DNA from: an uncultured Eubacteriales bacterium
GTDB lineage: Bacteria; Bacillota; Clostridia; Oscillospirales; CAG-272
Direction: 5' to 3'
NCBI GenBank assembly: GCA_910586545.1
Contig: CAJUIQ010000002.1
Coordinates: 1 to 64,000 of the forward strand
DNA: 64,000 nucleotides
A program made the position numbers and the translations under genes. Below, one piece after another: positions 9,552 to 16,871 of the stretch. Every line of letters begins with the position of its first letter. The stretch's first letter is position 1. The notes beneath the pieces were generated by a model. That model ran no database searches and had not been told where the DNA came from. It worked only from the letters and a program-made list of their open reading frames with translations.

Positions 9552-10044
9552 TTCGCCGCCTCTCTTCCCGCACATTTACAATTCTGTATCCCCGTTCCCG
9601 CGCAAAATTCACAAGCTTTTCCGTGCCGTCCCGCCGGTCCGGCAGACAACACACCTGACACGCGTCCGCGTCCGCCTTTTCCAGCGCCCTTTTATACAAC
9701 GCAAGATCCGTTTCCTCGTCCCCGCCTGGTACAGAAACAATCCTATCCGCCGCAAGGCGGATTTTTTCATAGGCGCGCCGGCTTTTCTTGTGCCAGAACA
9801 GTCCCTGCGCATGTCCGAAATCCAGCAGAATCAACCGGATATGGCGAAATTGTTTTCGCCTTTGCAGCCGGATCACCGCAAACGCTGCGGCGGTTTCAAA
9901 GCCGATAGTACCACTTGTGCAAAAAATATCCGTACCATTTTGAATCTGTTTTTTTAGAAGGATTATTAAATTCTTCTGGATTTTTTTAGAAATTTTGTTC
10001 GGAAGGATTCTCTTTCCGATAAAAAAAGTGAGATTTTTTGACAT
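9541..10044 (-). CDS. SLOG-fold protein (DUF1273/YpsA-like)
   Basis: About 167 residues, related to the YpsA/DUF1273 branch of the SLOG nucleotide-binding superfamily. Visible family features are an N-terminal strand with FFIGKR (family usually GHR), CTSGTIGFETAAAFAVIRL matching the glycine-rich phosphate-binding turn, IRLILL, W-x-Y spacing in FWHKKSRRAYEKI, and ADRIVSVPGG. Known SLOG proteins bind nucleotides or their derivatives, and some act in stress or defence signalling; the ligand here is unknown. The ATG at 10044 follows GGAAAA; a TTG at 10056 is less likely. The overlapping Xre gene suggests a ligand-sensing and DNA-binding pair. Confidence 0.75.
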   Translation of the reverse strand: MSKNLTFFIGKRILPNKISKKIQKNLIILLKKQIQNGTDIFCTSGTIGFETAAAFAVIRLQRRKQFRHIRLILLDFGHAQGLFWHKKSRRAYEKIRLAADRIVSVPGGDEETDLALYKRALEKADADACQVCCLPDRRDGTEKLVNFARERGYRIVNVREERRRNGL

Positions 10045-10153
10045 AAATTTTTCCAAATATAATGATTACGCATATTTATTATTTTAACGCATCTTTTTTC
10101 TTTTTTTATTATATATAATCTAACCATAATATTTATTATTGTGGGGAATAAAC

Positions 10154-10384
10154 ATGAGTATAACAGGAGAAAAAATACGCATTGCACGTGCAATGCGTAT
10201 TCCTAAAATGGAGCAGCAGGAGTTGCTGGCAAAATTACAAGTTGAAGGATTAGATATATCACAATCCATTTTGTCAAAAATTGAAAATGGAAAACGTCCT
10301 GTATATGATATTGAATTAAAAACTTTTGCCAAAGTTTTAGACGTAAGCGTCGACTGGCTTTTAGGCGAAATGGATATACCATAA
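10154..10384 (+). CDS. Xre-family HTH regulator with palindrome in its coding start
   Basis: Predicted repressor of 76 residues from the ATG at 10154, which follows GGGGAA. The HTH spans EQQELLAKLQVEGLDISQSI followed by LSKIENGKRPVYDIELKTFA, and the protein ends VSVDWLLGEMDIP, as in phage- and plasmid-type Xre repressors. It diverges from the SLOG gene across an AT-rich 109-bp gap. Base composition is much more AT-rich than in the flanking metabolic genes, which suggests transfer. A 28-bp perfect palindrome covers codons 7-16 (10174-10201). Confidence 0.88.
   Translation: MSITGEKIRIARAMRIPKMEQQELLAKLQVEGLDISQSILSKIENGKRPVYDIELKTFAKVLDVSVDWLLGEMDIP
10174..10201. repeat. 28-bp perfect palindrome inside Xre gene
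   Basis: The two arms AATACGCATTGCAC and GTGCAATGCGTATT abut without a loop and lie 20 bp after the start codon. It could be an autoregulatory operator for a dimeric HTH protein, or an mRNA hairpin that limits translation. Confidence 0.8.
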
Positions 10385-10454
10385 TACTAGCTCATTTTGA
10401 GCTAAAAATCAATAGCCCATTCTGAGCTTGCTATGCTTATTAGGGGTGATAAAT

Positions 10455-10676
10455 ATGGAGTATCCGCGAATTAGGGATATGCGTGAAGACAGAGATCTTA
10501 CGCAAAAACAAATTGCTGCAATTTTAAAGGTAGCACAAAGAACTTATTCCAGCTATGAAAATGGCACTCGAAACATTCCCATTCAATGTGTTATTCAACT
10601 GGCTAAATTTTATAATACCAGCACCGATTATCTACTGGGTTTGACCGATGATCCCAAACCACATCCGCCGAAATAA
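10455..10676 (+). CDS. Xre-family HTH regulator
   Basis: 73-residue HTH protein beginning at the ATG at 10455, preceded by AGGGGTGAT. The helix-turn-helix reads LTQKQIAAILKVAQRTYSSY followed by ENGTRNIPIQCVIQLAKFY, and the C-terminus NTSTDYLLGLTDDPK is classic for small Xre proteins. It lies 70 bp after another Xre gene on the same strand. With the SLOG/Xre pair this makes three small regulators in 1.4 kb, as seen at prophage or integrative-element control regions, although no integrase or structural phage genes are present. Confidence 0.88.
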   Translation: MEYPRIRDMREDRDLTQKQIAAILKVAQRTYSSYENGTRNIPIQCVIQLAKFYNTSTDYLLGLTDDPKPHPPK

Positions 10677-10690
10677 CGGCGGTTTTTTCT
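10665..10690 (+). terminator. Intrinsic terminator after Xre gene
   Basis: CCGCCG and CGGCGG with a 6-nt loop and T6. The left arm overlaps the last codons of the gene. Confidence 0.8.
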
Positions 10691-10707
10691 TTGCTCCAAA
10701 AAAGCAG

Positions 10708-10738
10708 AAAAGGGAAGGAGATTTTCCCCTTCCCTTTT
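10708..10738. terminator. Second hairpin, possible bidirectional terminator
   Basis: AAAAGGGAAGG pairs with CCTTCCCTTTT. The remaining gap up to 10955 is AT-rich and carries no gene. Confidence 0.55.
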
Positions 10739-10903
10739 CCATCCTATCGCCCAGAATGCCCTATTCTCTAAAAATCGTTTGGTATGCGTTTATTTGTTTC
10801 TATTATTAAAATAATGACAACTATTTTAATAAATTCTTTGAAAACATCTCTTTAAAAACACATTTTCAAAAATTAAAAATAACGCCTTCCGCCAGCAGTC
10901 CGG

Positions 10904-10936
10904 GCGACAAATTACAAGTTTCTTGTAATTTGTCGC
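10904..10936. repeat. 15-bp perfect inverted repeat downstream of endolysin
   Basis: GCGACAAATTACAAG and CTTGTAATTTGTCGC around a TTT loop, 20 bp past the endolysin stop. There is no U-tract on either strand, so it is not a standard terminator. Confidence 0.6.
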
Positions 10937-10955
10937 GCAGCGGGCCTCTATAATA

Positions 10956-12173
10956 TCACTCCACTTGAATCACTTCGGTAGAAGCGTCAAACCGGATCCG
11001 CACGCCCTTGTTTACCTTCCCATACAGCCACTGTCCAGCCGTGCCATGACCGGACAAAACAAATCCCCCAACGGGAATCGTCATATTTCCTTTGCCATAT
11101 ATGGGCTTCTCCTTCGCGCGTCCGTCGGAACCGACACCCACCTCAAAGCCATAGGGATTGGTGCCGGTGCTTCCGCCCCGGTTATACAAAATCAACTGAT
11201 CCTCACCCCGGATGGTATTCACGCCGTTCAACGTGCGCCAGATTCCCACGATAGGCACTACCCGGTCTCCTTCAATACGCACCTTGTAATTTTCTTTTAC
11301 ATGGCCGTACAGCCATTCTCCCGCCGTGCCGTGGCCGGAAAGCACATAGCCCCCCGGGGGCTTTTTCATATTGCCCACGCCATAAATAGGATCGCTCAGC
11401 GCAATACCGTTCCGGTCGATACCCACCTCAAAGCCGTATTTGTTGGTGCCTGTATATTCCCGGGTATACCGAACCAGCGTATTGGCCGCCCGGGCAATAT
11501 TGGTACCGGCAAGATATCCCTGCGCGCCGCTGCCGCCGGCGGTATAACCGTTTGCCCCCGCCGCCCGGATCATGGCGGGGTAGTCTGCGAGCATATAGTC
11601 CTGATCGCACACCACTCCCGCAATTTTGTTTGGACGCAGCAAGTTGGTTTCACCGCCGAACTGCCACATACCCAGCAAAGACGCGGGAGTATAGGTACAC
11701 TCTCTGGCCCACTGCGCTACCCAATGTGCGTAGCGATGCAGCTCATTGTCATATAAATTGGTGGCAAAAAAGGACTTGGACGAATATATTCCCACCCAAA
11801 AGCCCCGTTCCTCCAAATACGCGCACCATGCTTTTACTACGTCAGTAAGCCGGCGTTTGCCGATAGCCCGCAAGGTGTTATCCTCCACATCCAGATAAAC
11901 CGGCAGATCAAACTGCCTGCCCCGTAAAACAGCGTCGTGTAAAAACGCCGCTTCCTCCCGTGCCGCCTCCGGTGTAGTAGCCATACAGTACTGGTATACG
12001 CCTCGATGCAGTCCGGCTTCACCCGCCGCGGTATAGTACTGGTCAAATTTTGCATCTTTGCTGGTGGAATACGCGCCTCTGAGAATGGAAAATTGAACGC
12101 CCTCTCTCGCCGCTTCTATAAAATTGAAATCGCCCTGCCATTTGGACACGTCGATTCCAAAGATATACGCCAT
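10956..12173 (-). CDS. GH25 lysozyme (endolysin) with two C-terminal repeat modules
   Basis: Predicted N-acetylmuramidase of 405 residues. The GH25 barrel (about 1-210) has FGIDVSKWQG at the start, the acidic catalytic pair in PVYLDVED, and the WVAQW/MWQFGG strands near its end. Two modules follow (about 235-310 and 330-405). They share YGFEVG, a G-x-G-x-P-x-Y-G-x-GNM stretch and VLSGHGTAGxWLYG, and look like the beta modules found with some glycoside hydrolases; wall binding is inferred. There is no signal peptide, so release must depend on a holin or lysis. The start follows GTGAGGAA. A holin-like gene lies 83 bp upstream, giving a phage-type lysis pair with no other phage genes. Confidence 0.85.
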   Translation of the reverse strand: MAYIFGIDVSKWQGDFNFIEAAREGVQFSILRGAYSTSKDAKFDQYYTAAGEAGLHRGVYQYCMATTPEAAREEAAFLHDAVLRGRQFDLPVYLDVEDNTLRAIGKRRLTDVVKAWCAYLEERGFWVGIYSSKSFFATNLYDNELHRYAHWVAQWARECTYTPASLLGMWQFGGETNLLRPNKIAGVVCDQDYMLADYPAMIRAAGANGYTAGGSGAQGYLAGTNIARAANTLVRYTREYTGTNKYGFEVGIDRNGIALSDPIYGVGNMKKPPGGYVLSGHGTAGEWLYGHVKENYKVRIEGDRVVPIVGIWRTLNGVNTIRGEDQLILYNRGGSTGTNPYGFEVGVGSDGRAKEKPIYGKGNMTIPVGGFVLSGHGTAGQWLYGKVNKGVRIRFDASTEVIQVE

Positions 12174-12256
12174 AATGATTCCTCACCTTTCTATTATTGA
12201 TCCCATAGGCGCATATGCTGTATGCGTCTATGTATGCCGACGGCGGCACAAAAATG

Positions 12257-12520
12257 CTATGTAATATCCTTTACGCTGGCTTCCAGCTTGGTTAGGCGAA
12301 TTTCCTGCGCCTGCAGCGCGTCCAACGCTTCCGCCACGCCTCCGTACAATTCTTCATGCTCCTGTCCGTTTTCCGTGGTCAGCGCGGTGAGGGTGCTGTT
12401 CAGATTTTCCACTGAGCAATTCAGCTTTGTCAGTGTTCTGGATAAATCATAGACGATTTTCCCCGCGCCGATTCCCGCTGTACACAGGGCAATCCAGCCT
12501 GCAACGATTTCCCAAGTCAT
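12257..12520 (-). CDS. Holin-like small membrane protein
   Basis: 87 residues: one N-terminal hydrophobic segment (IVAGWIALCTAGIGAGKIVY) followed by a charged helix likely to form a coiled coil (LSRTLTKLNCSVENLNSTLT onward, ending KLEASVKDIT). This layout fits small phage membrane proteins encoded next to lysins. No family is recognised with certainty. AAAGGAAC precedes the ATG at 8 bp. Its position immediately before the signal-less endolysin supports a holin or lysis-accessory role. Confidence 0.6.
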   Translation of the reverse strand: MTWEIVAGWIALCTAGIGAGKIVYDLSRTLTKLNCSVENLNSTLTALTTENGQEHEELYGGVAEALDALQAQEIRLTKLEASVKDIT

Positions 12521-12651
12521 GTTTCTGTTCCTTTCTTTTCCTTTGTGCCTGCAAACGTCCGCTACTATTATTCTATTCCCACCTTCGCCCGGTTGCGATT
12601 GTGGCAGCGTTTATTTTATATAAAGCTGTGAAAATTTTCTCCCCTGAGGGA

Positions 12652-12680
12652 TTGACAAATACCCCATAGGGGTATATACT
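12652..12680 (+). promoter_or_regulatory. Copper-regulated promoter of csoR-copA
   Basis: TTGACA (12652-12657) and TATACT (12675-12680) with a 17-bp spacer. The spacer is almost entirely filled by a CsoR-type palindrome, so bound repressor would block RNA polymerase. Confidence 0.85.
12660..12674. promoter_or_regulatory. CsoR operator 1
   Basis: TACCCC-ATA-GGGGTA, a perfect palindrome of the G/C-tract type bound by CsoR repressors, between -35 and -10. Confidence 0.85.
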
Positions 12681-12690
12681 ATGTATAGGT

Positions 12691-12709
12691 TATACCCTAT
12701 AGGGGTATA
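12691..12709. promoter_or_regulatory. CsoR operator 2
   Basis: TATACCC-TATAG-GGGTATA, a second CsoR-type palindrome just after the expected transcription start. Confidence 0.85.
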
Positions 12710-12769
12710 ATAGGATATAGAGTTTCCTAAAGTGTATTGCCGTATAATGCGGCAGATTGGAGAAACAAT

Positions 12770-13075
12770 ATGGATAAAGAAAAAGCCTGCGGCTGCCGGC
12801 ACAAGGCGACGCCACGGGATGAAGCGACGCTGCGCAGTCTGCAAAATCGGCTCAGCCGGATTATGGGGCAGCTTGGCGGCATTCAAAAAATGCTGGAGGA
12901 AAACCGCTACTGCGGGGATATACTGATCCAGACGGCGGCAGTGGAGCGAGCTATACAGGGATTCAGCTATCAGGTGCTGCAGGAGCATCTGGAAACCTGC
13001 GTGGCAGGAGAACTGGCAAAAGGAAATACTGAAATCGTAGCGGAAGCGGTAGAACTGATTAAAAAACTAAAATGA
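12770..13075 (+). CDS. csoR: Copper-sensing repressor CsoR
   Basis: All-helical repressor of 101 residues that leaves its operator when it binds Cu(I). The start at 12770 is chosen because the protein then begins MDKEKACGCRHK; the N-terminal cysteines may add metal affinity. The Cu(I) site follows the family pattern, with Cys in RYCGDIL and His and Cys in EHLETC. The domain body RLSRIMGQLGGIQKMLEE is typical. Two CsoR-type palindromes lie at its own promoter, and copA follows at 13 bp, so this is an autoregulated copper-efflux operon. Confidence 0.95.
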   Translation: MDKEKACGCRHKATPRDEATLRSLQNRLSRIMGQLGGIQKMLEENRYCGDILIQTAAVERAIQGFSYQVLQEHLETCVAGELAKGNTEIVAEAVELIKKLK

Positions 13076-13088
13076 AGGGGGTATGCCC

Positions 13089-15668
13089 ATGACAAAAGGA
13101 ACTTTTCAGGTTACAGGCATGACTTGCGCGGCGTGCCAGGCAAACGTGACCCGTCGAGTTGGCAAAATCGACGGCGTGTCGGAGGTGGATGTGAATCTGC
13201 TGTCCGGACGAATGCAGTTACTGTATGATCCGGAGAAAACAAGCCCGGGCGTTATTGCCGACGCTGTAAAGGAAATCGGATACGGCGCCTCCTATGCGTC
13301 GCAGCAGGAATCGGACGCCCCGGACTTCACACGCTCCTGGCAGGAGCGGCGAAAGCAGGAAGCAGCGGAACAAGCGGCCCTGCGCCGGCGGATGCTCTGG
13401 TCGGTGATTATTCTGATTCCACTCATGTATATTTCCATGGGGCCGATGCTGTCTCTGCCCCTGCCGCCCTTTTTGGCCGAGGAAGAAAATCTGCTGGTAT
13501 ATGCGCTGACCCAGTTGTTTCTTACCTTGCCGGTGATGCTGATCAACAGCAAATTTTTCCGTTCTGGTACAAAGGCCCTATGGAAGCGCTCGCCTAACAT
13601 GGATTCCCTGATTGCATTGGGTTCCGCAGCGGCGCTGCTGTACAGCATATACGCCATTTATCAGATGGCATGGACTGCAGGCAGAGGCGCTTTGGACGGG
13701 CACTTGGCCCATTCCTTGTATTTTGAAGCCTGCGCCATGATTCTCACTCTGGTCACCGCCGGGAAATATCTGGAAGCACGCTCTAAATCCAAAACTACGG
13801 CGGCGCTAGATAAGATGATGGATCTGGCCCCCGCTACCGCCACGGTAATTCGGGAAGCCGGAGAAGTGGAAATACCCGCCCGGGAAATCGTAGTAGGAGA
13901 TGTCATTGTAATTCGGCCGGGAGATAGTATTCCGGCGGACGGAACGGTAATCAGCGGCAGCGGATATGTAGATCAGGCAGCTATTACAGGCGAGAGCATC
14001 CCTGTAGAGGTTGGAGCGGGCAGCGACGTAATTTGCGCCACGGTGAACCAAAACGGCACTTTCCGTTTTGCCGCCTCCAAAGTGGGCGCGGACACAACAC
14101 TGGCACAAATGATTCGGCTGGTAGACGAGGCAGGCAGTTCCAAAGCGCCCGTGGCGCGATTGGCGGATAAAATCAGCGGCGTGTTTGTGCCTGTAGTGAT
14201 CGCTATTGCTTTCATTGTAGCTGTGGCATGGCTGATTTCCGGAGCAGCGTTCTCTTTTGCTCTCTCCTGTGCCATTTCCGTGTTGGTCGTATCCTGTCCC
14301 TGCGCGCTGGGACTTGCCACGCCGGTGGCAATTATGGCGGGAACCGGACGAGCTGCGGAGATGGGGATTCTCATAAAATCGGCCAAAGGGCTGGAAACGC
14401 TCCACAGCGTAGATACCATTGTGCTGGATAAAACCGGTACTGTAACCAGCGGACGTCCGGCAGTGACAGACGCTAAAATATTGAATCCGAATCTGTCTGA
14501 AGAGGAGTTTCTCCGTCTTGCCGCCGCAGCGGAAGCAGGAAGCGAGCATCCTCTGGCATCGGCAGTGTTGGAGTATGTACGCAATCAGGGAATCGAGATA
14601 CCAGAAGGACAGTCCTTTGCCGCAGTGCCGGGCCGGGGCGTGCGGATCACTCTTTCCGGAAAAGAAGTGCTGGCTGGAAACGAAGCGTTTCTAATGGACG
14701 AAGGAATCCCGGAGCAGGATCCCGTCGGGCTAAACGAAGCGCGAACTCTGTCCGCACATCTGTCTGGGCAGGGGAAAACCCCTATTCTGTTTGCAGCAGG
14801 CGGGAAAGTGGCGGGTATTATTGCCGCAGCAGATGAAGTGCGCCCTACCAGTCGGGCCGCCATTGATACGTTTCACAAAATGGGGCTGCATGTGGTCATG
14901 CTTACAGGCGACAACCGGCAGGTAGCCGACGCTGTGGCGGAGCGTCTGGGCATTGAAGAAGTGATCGCCGGGGTATTGCCTACAGGAAAAGAAGCCAGCA
15001 TTCGCGCCCTGCAGGAGCAGGGACGTACGGTGGCTATGGCCGGAGACGGAATCAACGACGCGCCTGCTCTGGTACGGGCCGACGTCGGCATCGCTGTGGG
15101 AGCCGGAACGGATATCGCCATGGACTCAGCCGATATTGTATTGATGCGAGACACGCTGTTGGACGCGGCAAGAGGGATTTCTCTAAGCCGTGCGGTGCTG
15201 CGCAACATCCATATGAATTTGTTTTGGGCATTCTTCTACAATGTGCTTGGTATTCCTGTAGCAGCGGGCCTGCTATATCCCGCCCTGGGACTGCTGCTTA
15301 GTCCTATGCTGTGCGCAGCGGCTATGAGCATCAGCTCCCTTTGCGTGGTCACAAACGCTCTTCGGCTGCGTTTTTTCAAAGATAAAATAACAGATACGAC
15401 AGAGACCGTCTCTGACGGCGACCTGCCGCAAAAAATGAAAGGAGTTTCTACAATGACAAAAATTCTAACCGTTGAAGGTATGCAATGCGGACACTGCAAA
15501 TCGCATGTGGAAAAGGCGCTGAATACCCTTTCCGGCGTGTCCTCCGTTTTGGTGGATCTAGAGGCAAAAACAGCTACAGTAACCCTGACTGATGCAGTGA
15601 CAGACGCCGTTTTGCAGTCTGCCGTAGAGGAAGCGGGATATACCGTTGTATCTATTGCGGAAAAGTAA
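13089..15668 (+). CDS. copA: Cu(I)-exporting P1B-type ATPase with fused C-terminal CopZ-like domain
   Basis: Pumps Cu(I) out of the cell; 859 residues. The ATG at 13089 sits 7 bp after GGGGG, better than the ATG at 13083. An N-terminal heavy-metal domain carries GMTCAAC (about 8-14). Then come TM helices, the TGES loop (ITGESIPVE), the SCPCALG transport motif, phosphorylation site DKTGT, SEHPLASAV, GDGINDAPAL, and C-terminal YN and MxxSS motifs (MSISSLCVV) that mark Cu(I) specificity. After the last TM helix and a short charged linker the frame continues into a second metal-binding domain (GMQCGHC, about 789-859). That domain is preceded by its own ribosome site. Confidence 0.96.
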   Translation: MTKGTFQVTGMTCAACQANVTRRVGKIDGVSEVDVNLLSGRMQLLYDPEKTSPGVIADAVKEIGYGASYASQQESDAPDFTRSWQERRKQEAAEQAALRRRMLWSVIILIPLMYISMGPMLSLPLPPFLAEEENLLVYALTQLFLTLPVMLINSKFFRSGTKALWKRSPNMDSLIALGSAAALLYSIYAIYQMAWTAGRGALDGHLAHSLYFEACAMILTLVTAGKYLEARSKSKTTAALDKMMDLAPATATVIREAGEVEIPAREIVVGDVIVIRPGDSIPADGTVISGSGYVDQAAITGESIPVEVGAGSDVICATVNQNGTFRFAASKVGADTTLAQMIRLVDEAGSSKAPVARLADKISGVFVPVVIAIAFIVAVAWLISGAAFSFALSCAISVLVVSCPCALGLATPVAIMAGTGRAAEMGILIKSAKGLETLHSVDTIVLDKTGTVTSGRPAVTDAKILNPNLSEEEFLRLAAAAEAGSEHPLASAVLEYVRNQGIEIPEGQSFAAVPGRGVRITLSGKEVLAGNEAFLMDEGIPEQDPVGLNEARTLSAHLSGQGKTPILFAAGGKVAGIIAAADEVRPTSRAAIDTFHKMGLHVVMLTGDNRQVADAVAERLGIEEVIAGVLPTGKEASIRALQEQGRTVAMAGDGINDAPALVRADVGIAVGAGTDIAMDSADIVLMRDTLLDAARGISLSRAVLRNIHMNLFWAFFYNVLGIPVAAGLLYPALGLLLSPMLCAAAMSISSLCVVTNALRLRFFKDKITDTTETVSDGDLPQKMKGVSTMTKILTVEGMQCGHCKSHVEKALNTLSGVSSVLVDLEAKTATVTLTDAVTDAVLQSAVEEAGYTVVSIAEK
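15453..15668 (+). CDS. copZ: Putative internally initiated CopZ-like copper chaperone
   Basis: Within the 3' end of copA, AAAGGAG (15438-15444) lies 8 bp before an in-frame ATG at 15453. Starting there gives a free 71-residue heavy-metal-associated domain (MTKILTVEGMQCGHC...), the size and pattern of a CopZ chaperone, which delivers Cu(I) to CopA. Both the ribosome site and the start are as good as those of ordinary genes. Thus one reading frame may give a fused and a free chaperone, or the genes may have fused recently while keeping old signals. Production of the short form is inferred, not shown. Confidence 0.55.
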   Translation: MTKILTVEGMQCGHCKSHVEKALNTLSGVSSVLVDLEAKTATVTLTDAVTDAVLQSAVEEAGYTVVSIAEK

Positions 15669-15699
15669 AAAATAATCCAAAGAATTTTCCGCTGAGTCA

Positions 15700-15728
15700 T
15701 TGACAGTTCCCCAGGGCATGTGTATAAT
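15700..15728 (+). promoter_or_regulatory. Sigma-A promoter for nucleoside hydrolase gene
   Basis: TTGACA (15700-15705), 17-bp spacer, TATAAT (15723-15728). Confidence 0.85.
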
Positions 15729-15820
15729 GAATCAAAATATACTTTATTTTGCAAAAGTTCGCATTAAAGCAAACACCAAAGCTTTTTGCGGATCGTTCCT
15801 GCAAATCCTGGAGGGAATCT

Positions 15821-16726
15821 ATGACCATTGAACAATTTCTTGCGGATATCAAAAGCGGCCGGACAAAAAAAGTCATATTAGATACAGACGCTTTTAATGA
15901 AATTGACGACCAATATGCAATTGCATACTGCTACCTGGCAGATTCTATTGATCTGCAGGCCGTATATGCCGCACCCTTTCATAATGATAAAAGCGACGGA
16001 TTTGAAGACGGCATGGTAAAAAGCTATGATGAGATTAAAAAAGTTCTTGCCATGCTCGACCCGGATTATACTACACCGGTGTTTGAAGGCAGCCGCACGA
16101 CTATCGAAGTGAGCGGCGGCCCGGTAGACAGCCCGGCGGCGCGGCATCTGATTGACTTTGTAAAAAACTCCGACGAGGTTGTATATGTGCTGGCAATCGG
16201 CGCCATTACCAATATCGCTTCTGCTTTGATGATAGATCCCTCTATCAAAGACAACATGGTGGTAATTTGGCTGGGCGGCAACCAGATTGATAGCGACAAT
16301 CTGGGCGAGTTCAATTTGGTACAAGATTTCACTGCTGGTCAGATCCTGCTCAACTCCGGCGTACCGCTTCTTTTATGCCCCGCATGGTTCATCGTATGCG
16401 TGCTGACCACCAACATTGAACTGACACGGGATTTGATGGGACACAATACGGTTTGCGACTACCTTGCCGGGATTTCCGAACAGACATGGAAGGATGCGGG
16501 CTCCAATCCGGGATGGGTGCGCACCATTTGGGACATTGCCGCGCCGGCTATTCTGGATAATCCCGACTGTGCGGAAATGGAGATTATTCCTACGCCCATC
16601 TTCACCGATCAGCGTGTATACGCCTTTGACAGTACACGTCATAAAATGCTGTATCTGAAATCTATTAACCGTGAAAAGGTGTTCGACGCTACCTGGAAAA
16701 TTTTAAAAGCCCATAAGGACAAATAA
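15821..16726 (+). CDS. Nucleoside hydrolase family protein
   Basis: Probably cleaves ribonucleosides to base and ribose; 301 residues. The ATG at 15821 has a strong GGAGGG site; an open frame runs further upstream to 15749 but overlaps the promoter region. The N-terminal metal motif reads DTDAFNEIDDQYA, a longer variant of the usual DTDPGxDD, with the Asp residues kept. Also seen are VYVLAIGAITNIASAL and WLGGN, as in the inosine-uridine hydrolase fold. The changed metal loop puts it in a divergent subgroup, so substrate is uncertain. It is a single-gene unit with its own promoter and terminator. Confidence 0.85.
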   Translation: MTIEQFLADIKSGRTKKVILDTDAFNEIDDQYAIAYCYLADSIDLQAVYAAPFHNDKSDGFEDGMVKSYDEIKKVLAMLDPDYTTPVFEGSRTTIEVSGGPVDSPAARHLIDFVKNSDEVVYVLAIGAITNIASALMIDPSIKDNMVVIWLGGNQIDSDNLGEFNLVQDFTAGQILLNSGVPLLLCPAWFIVCVLTTNIELTRDLMGHNTVCDYLAGISEQTWKDAGSNPGWVRTIWDIAAPAILDNPDCAEMEIIPTPIFTDQRVYAFDSTRHKMLYLKSINREKVFDATWKILKAHKDK

Positions 16727-16734
16727 GGATAAGA

Positions 16735-16769
16735 AAAGGGACCAGCGCTGCCGGTCCCTTTCTCATTTT
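16735..16769 (+). terminator. Intrinsic terminator after nucleoside hydrolase
   Basis: AAAGGGACC pairs with GGTCCCTTT across a 9-nt loop, followed by CTCATTTT. Confidence 0.8.
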
Positions 16770-16813
16770 ATCACGCTCTTTGACTGCGCTTTGCGCAGTC
16801 AAAGAGCGTGATA
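16769..16813. repeat. 21-bp perfect inverted repeat
   Basis: Two 21-nt arms (TATCACGCTCTTTGACTGCG... and its complement) around a TTT loop, between converging genes. No U-tract follows on either strand. Confidence 0.75.
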
Positions 16814-16871
16814 GCAGATCGCAACGAATCTGCCGATGCAAATCAGTCATCAATAGCTGCTCCCACAGCTA

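Noticed and set aside
9318..12520. Complete prophage
   Set aside because: Only small Xre regulators and a lysis-like pair are present. No integrase, terminase, capsid, tail genes or attachment repeats are seen.
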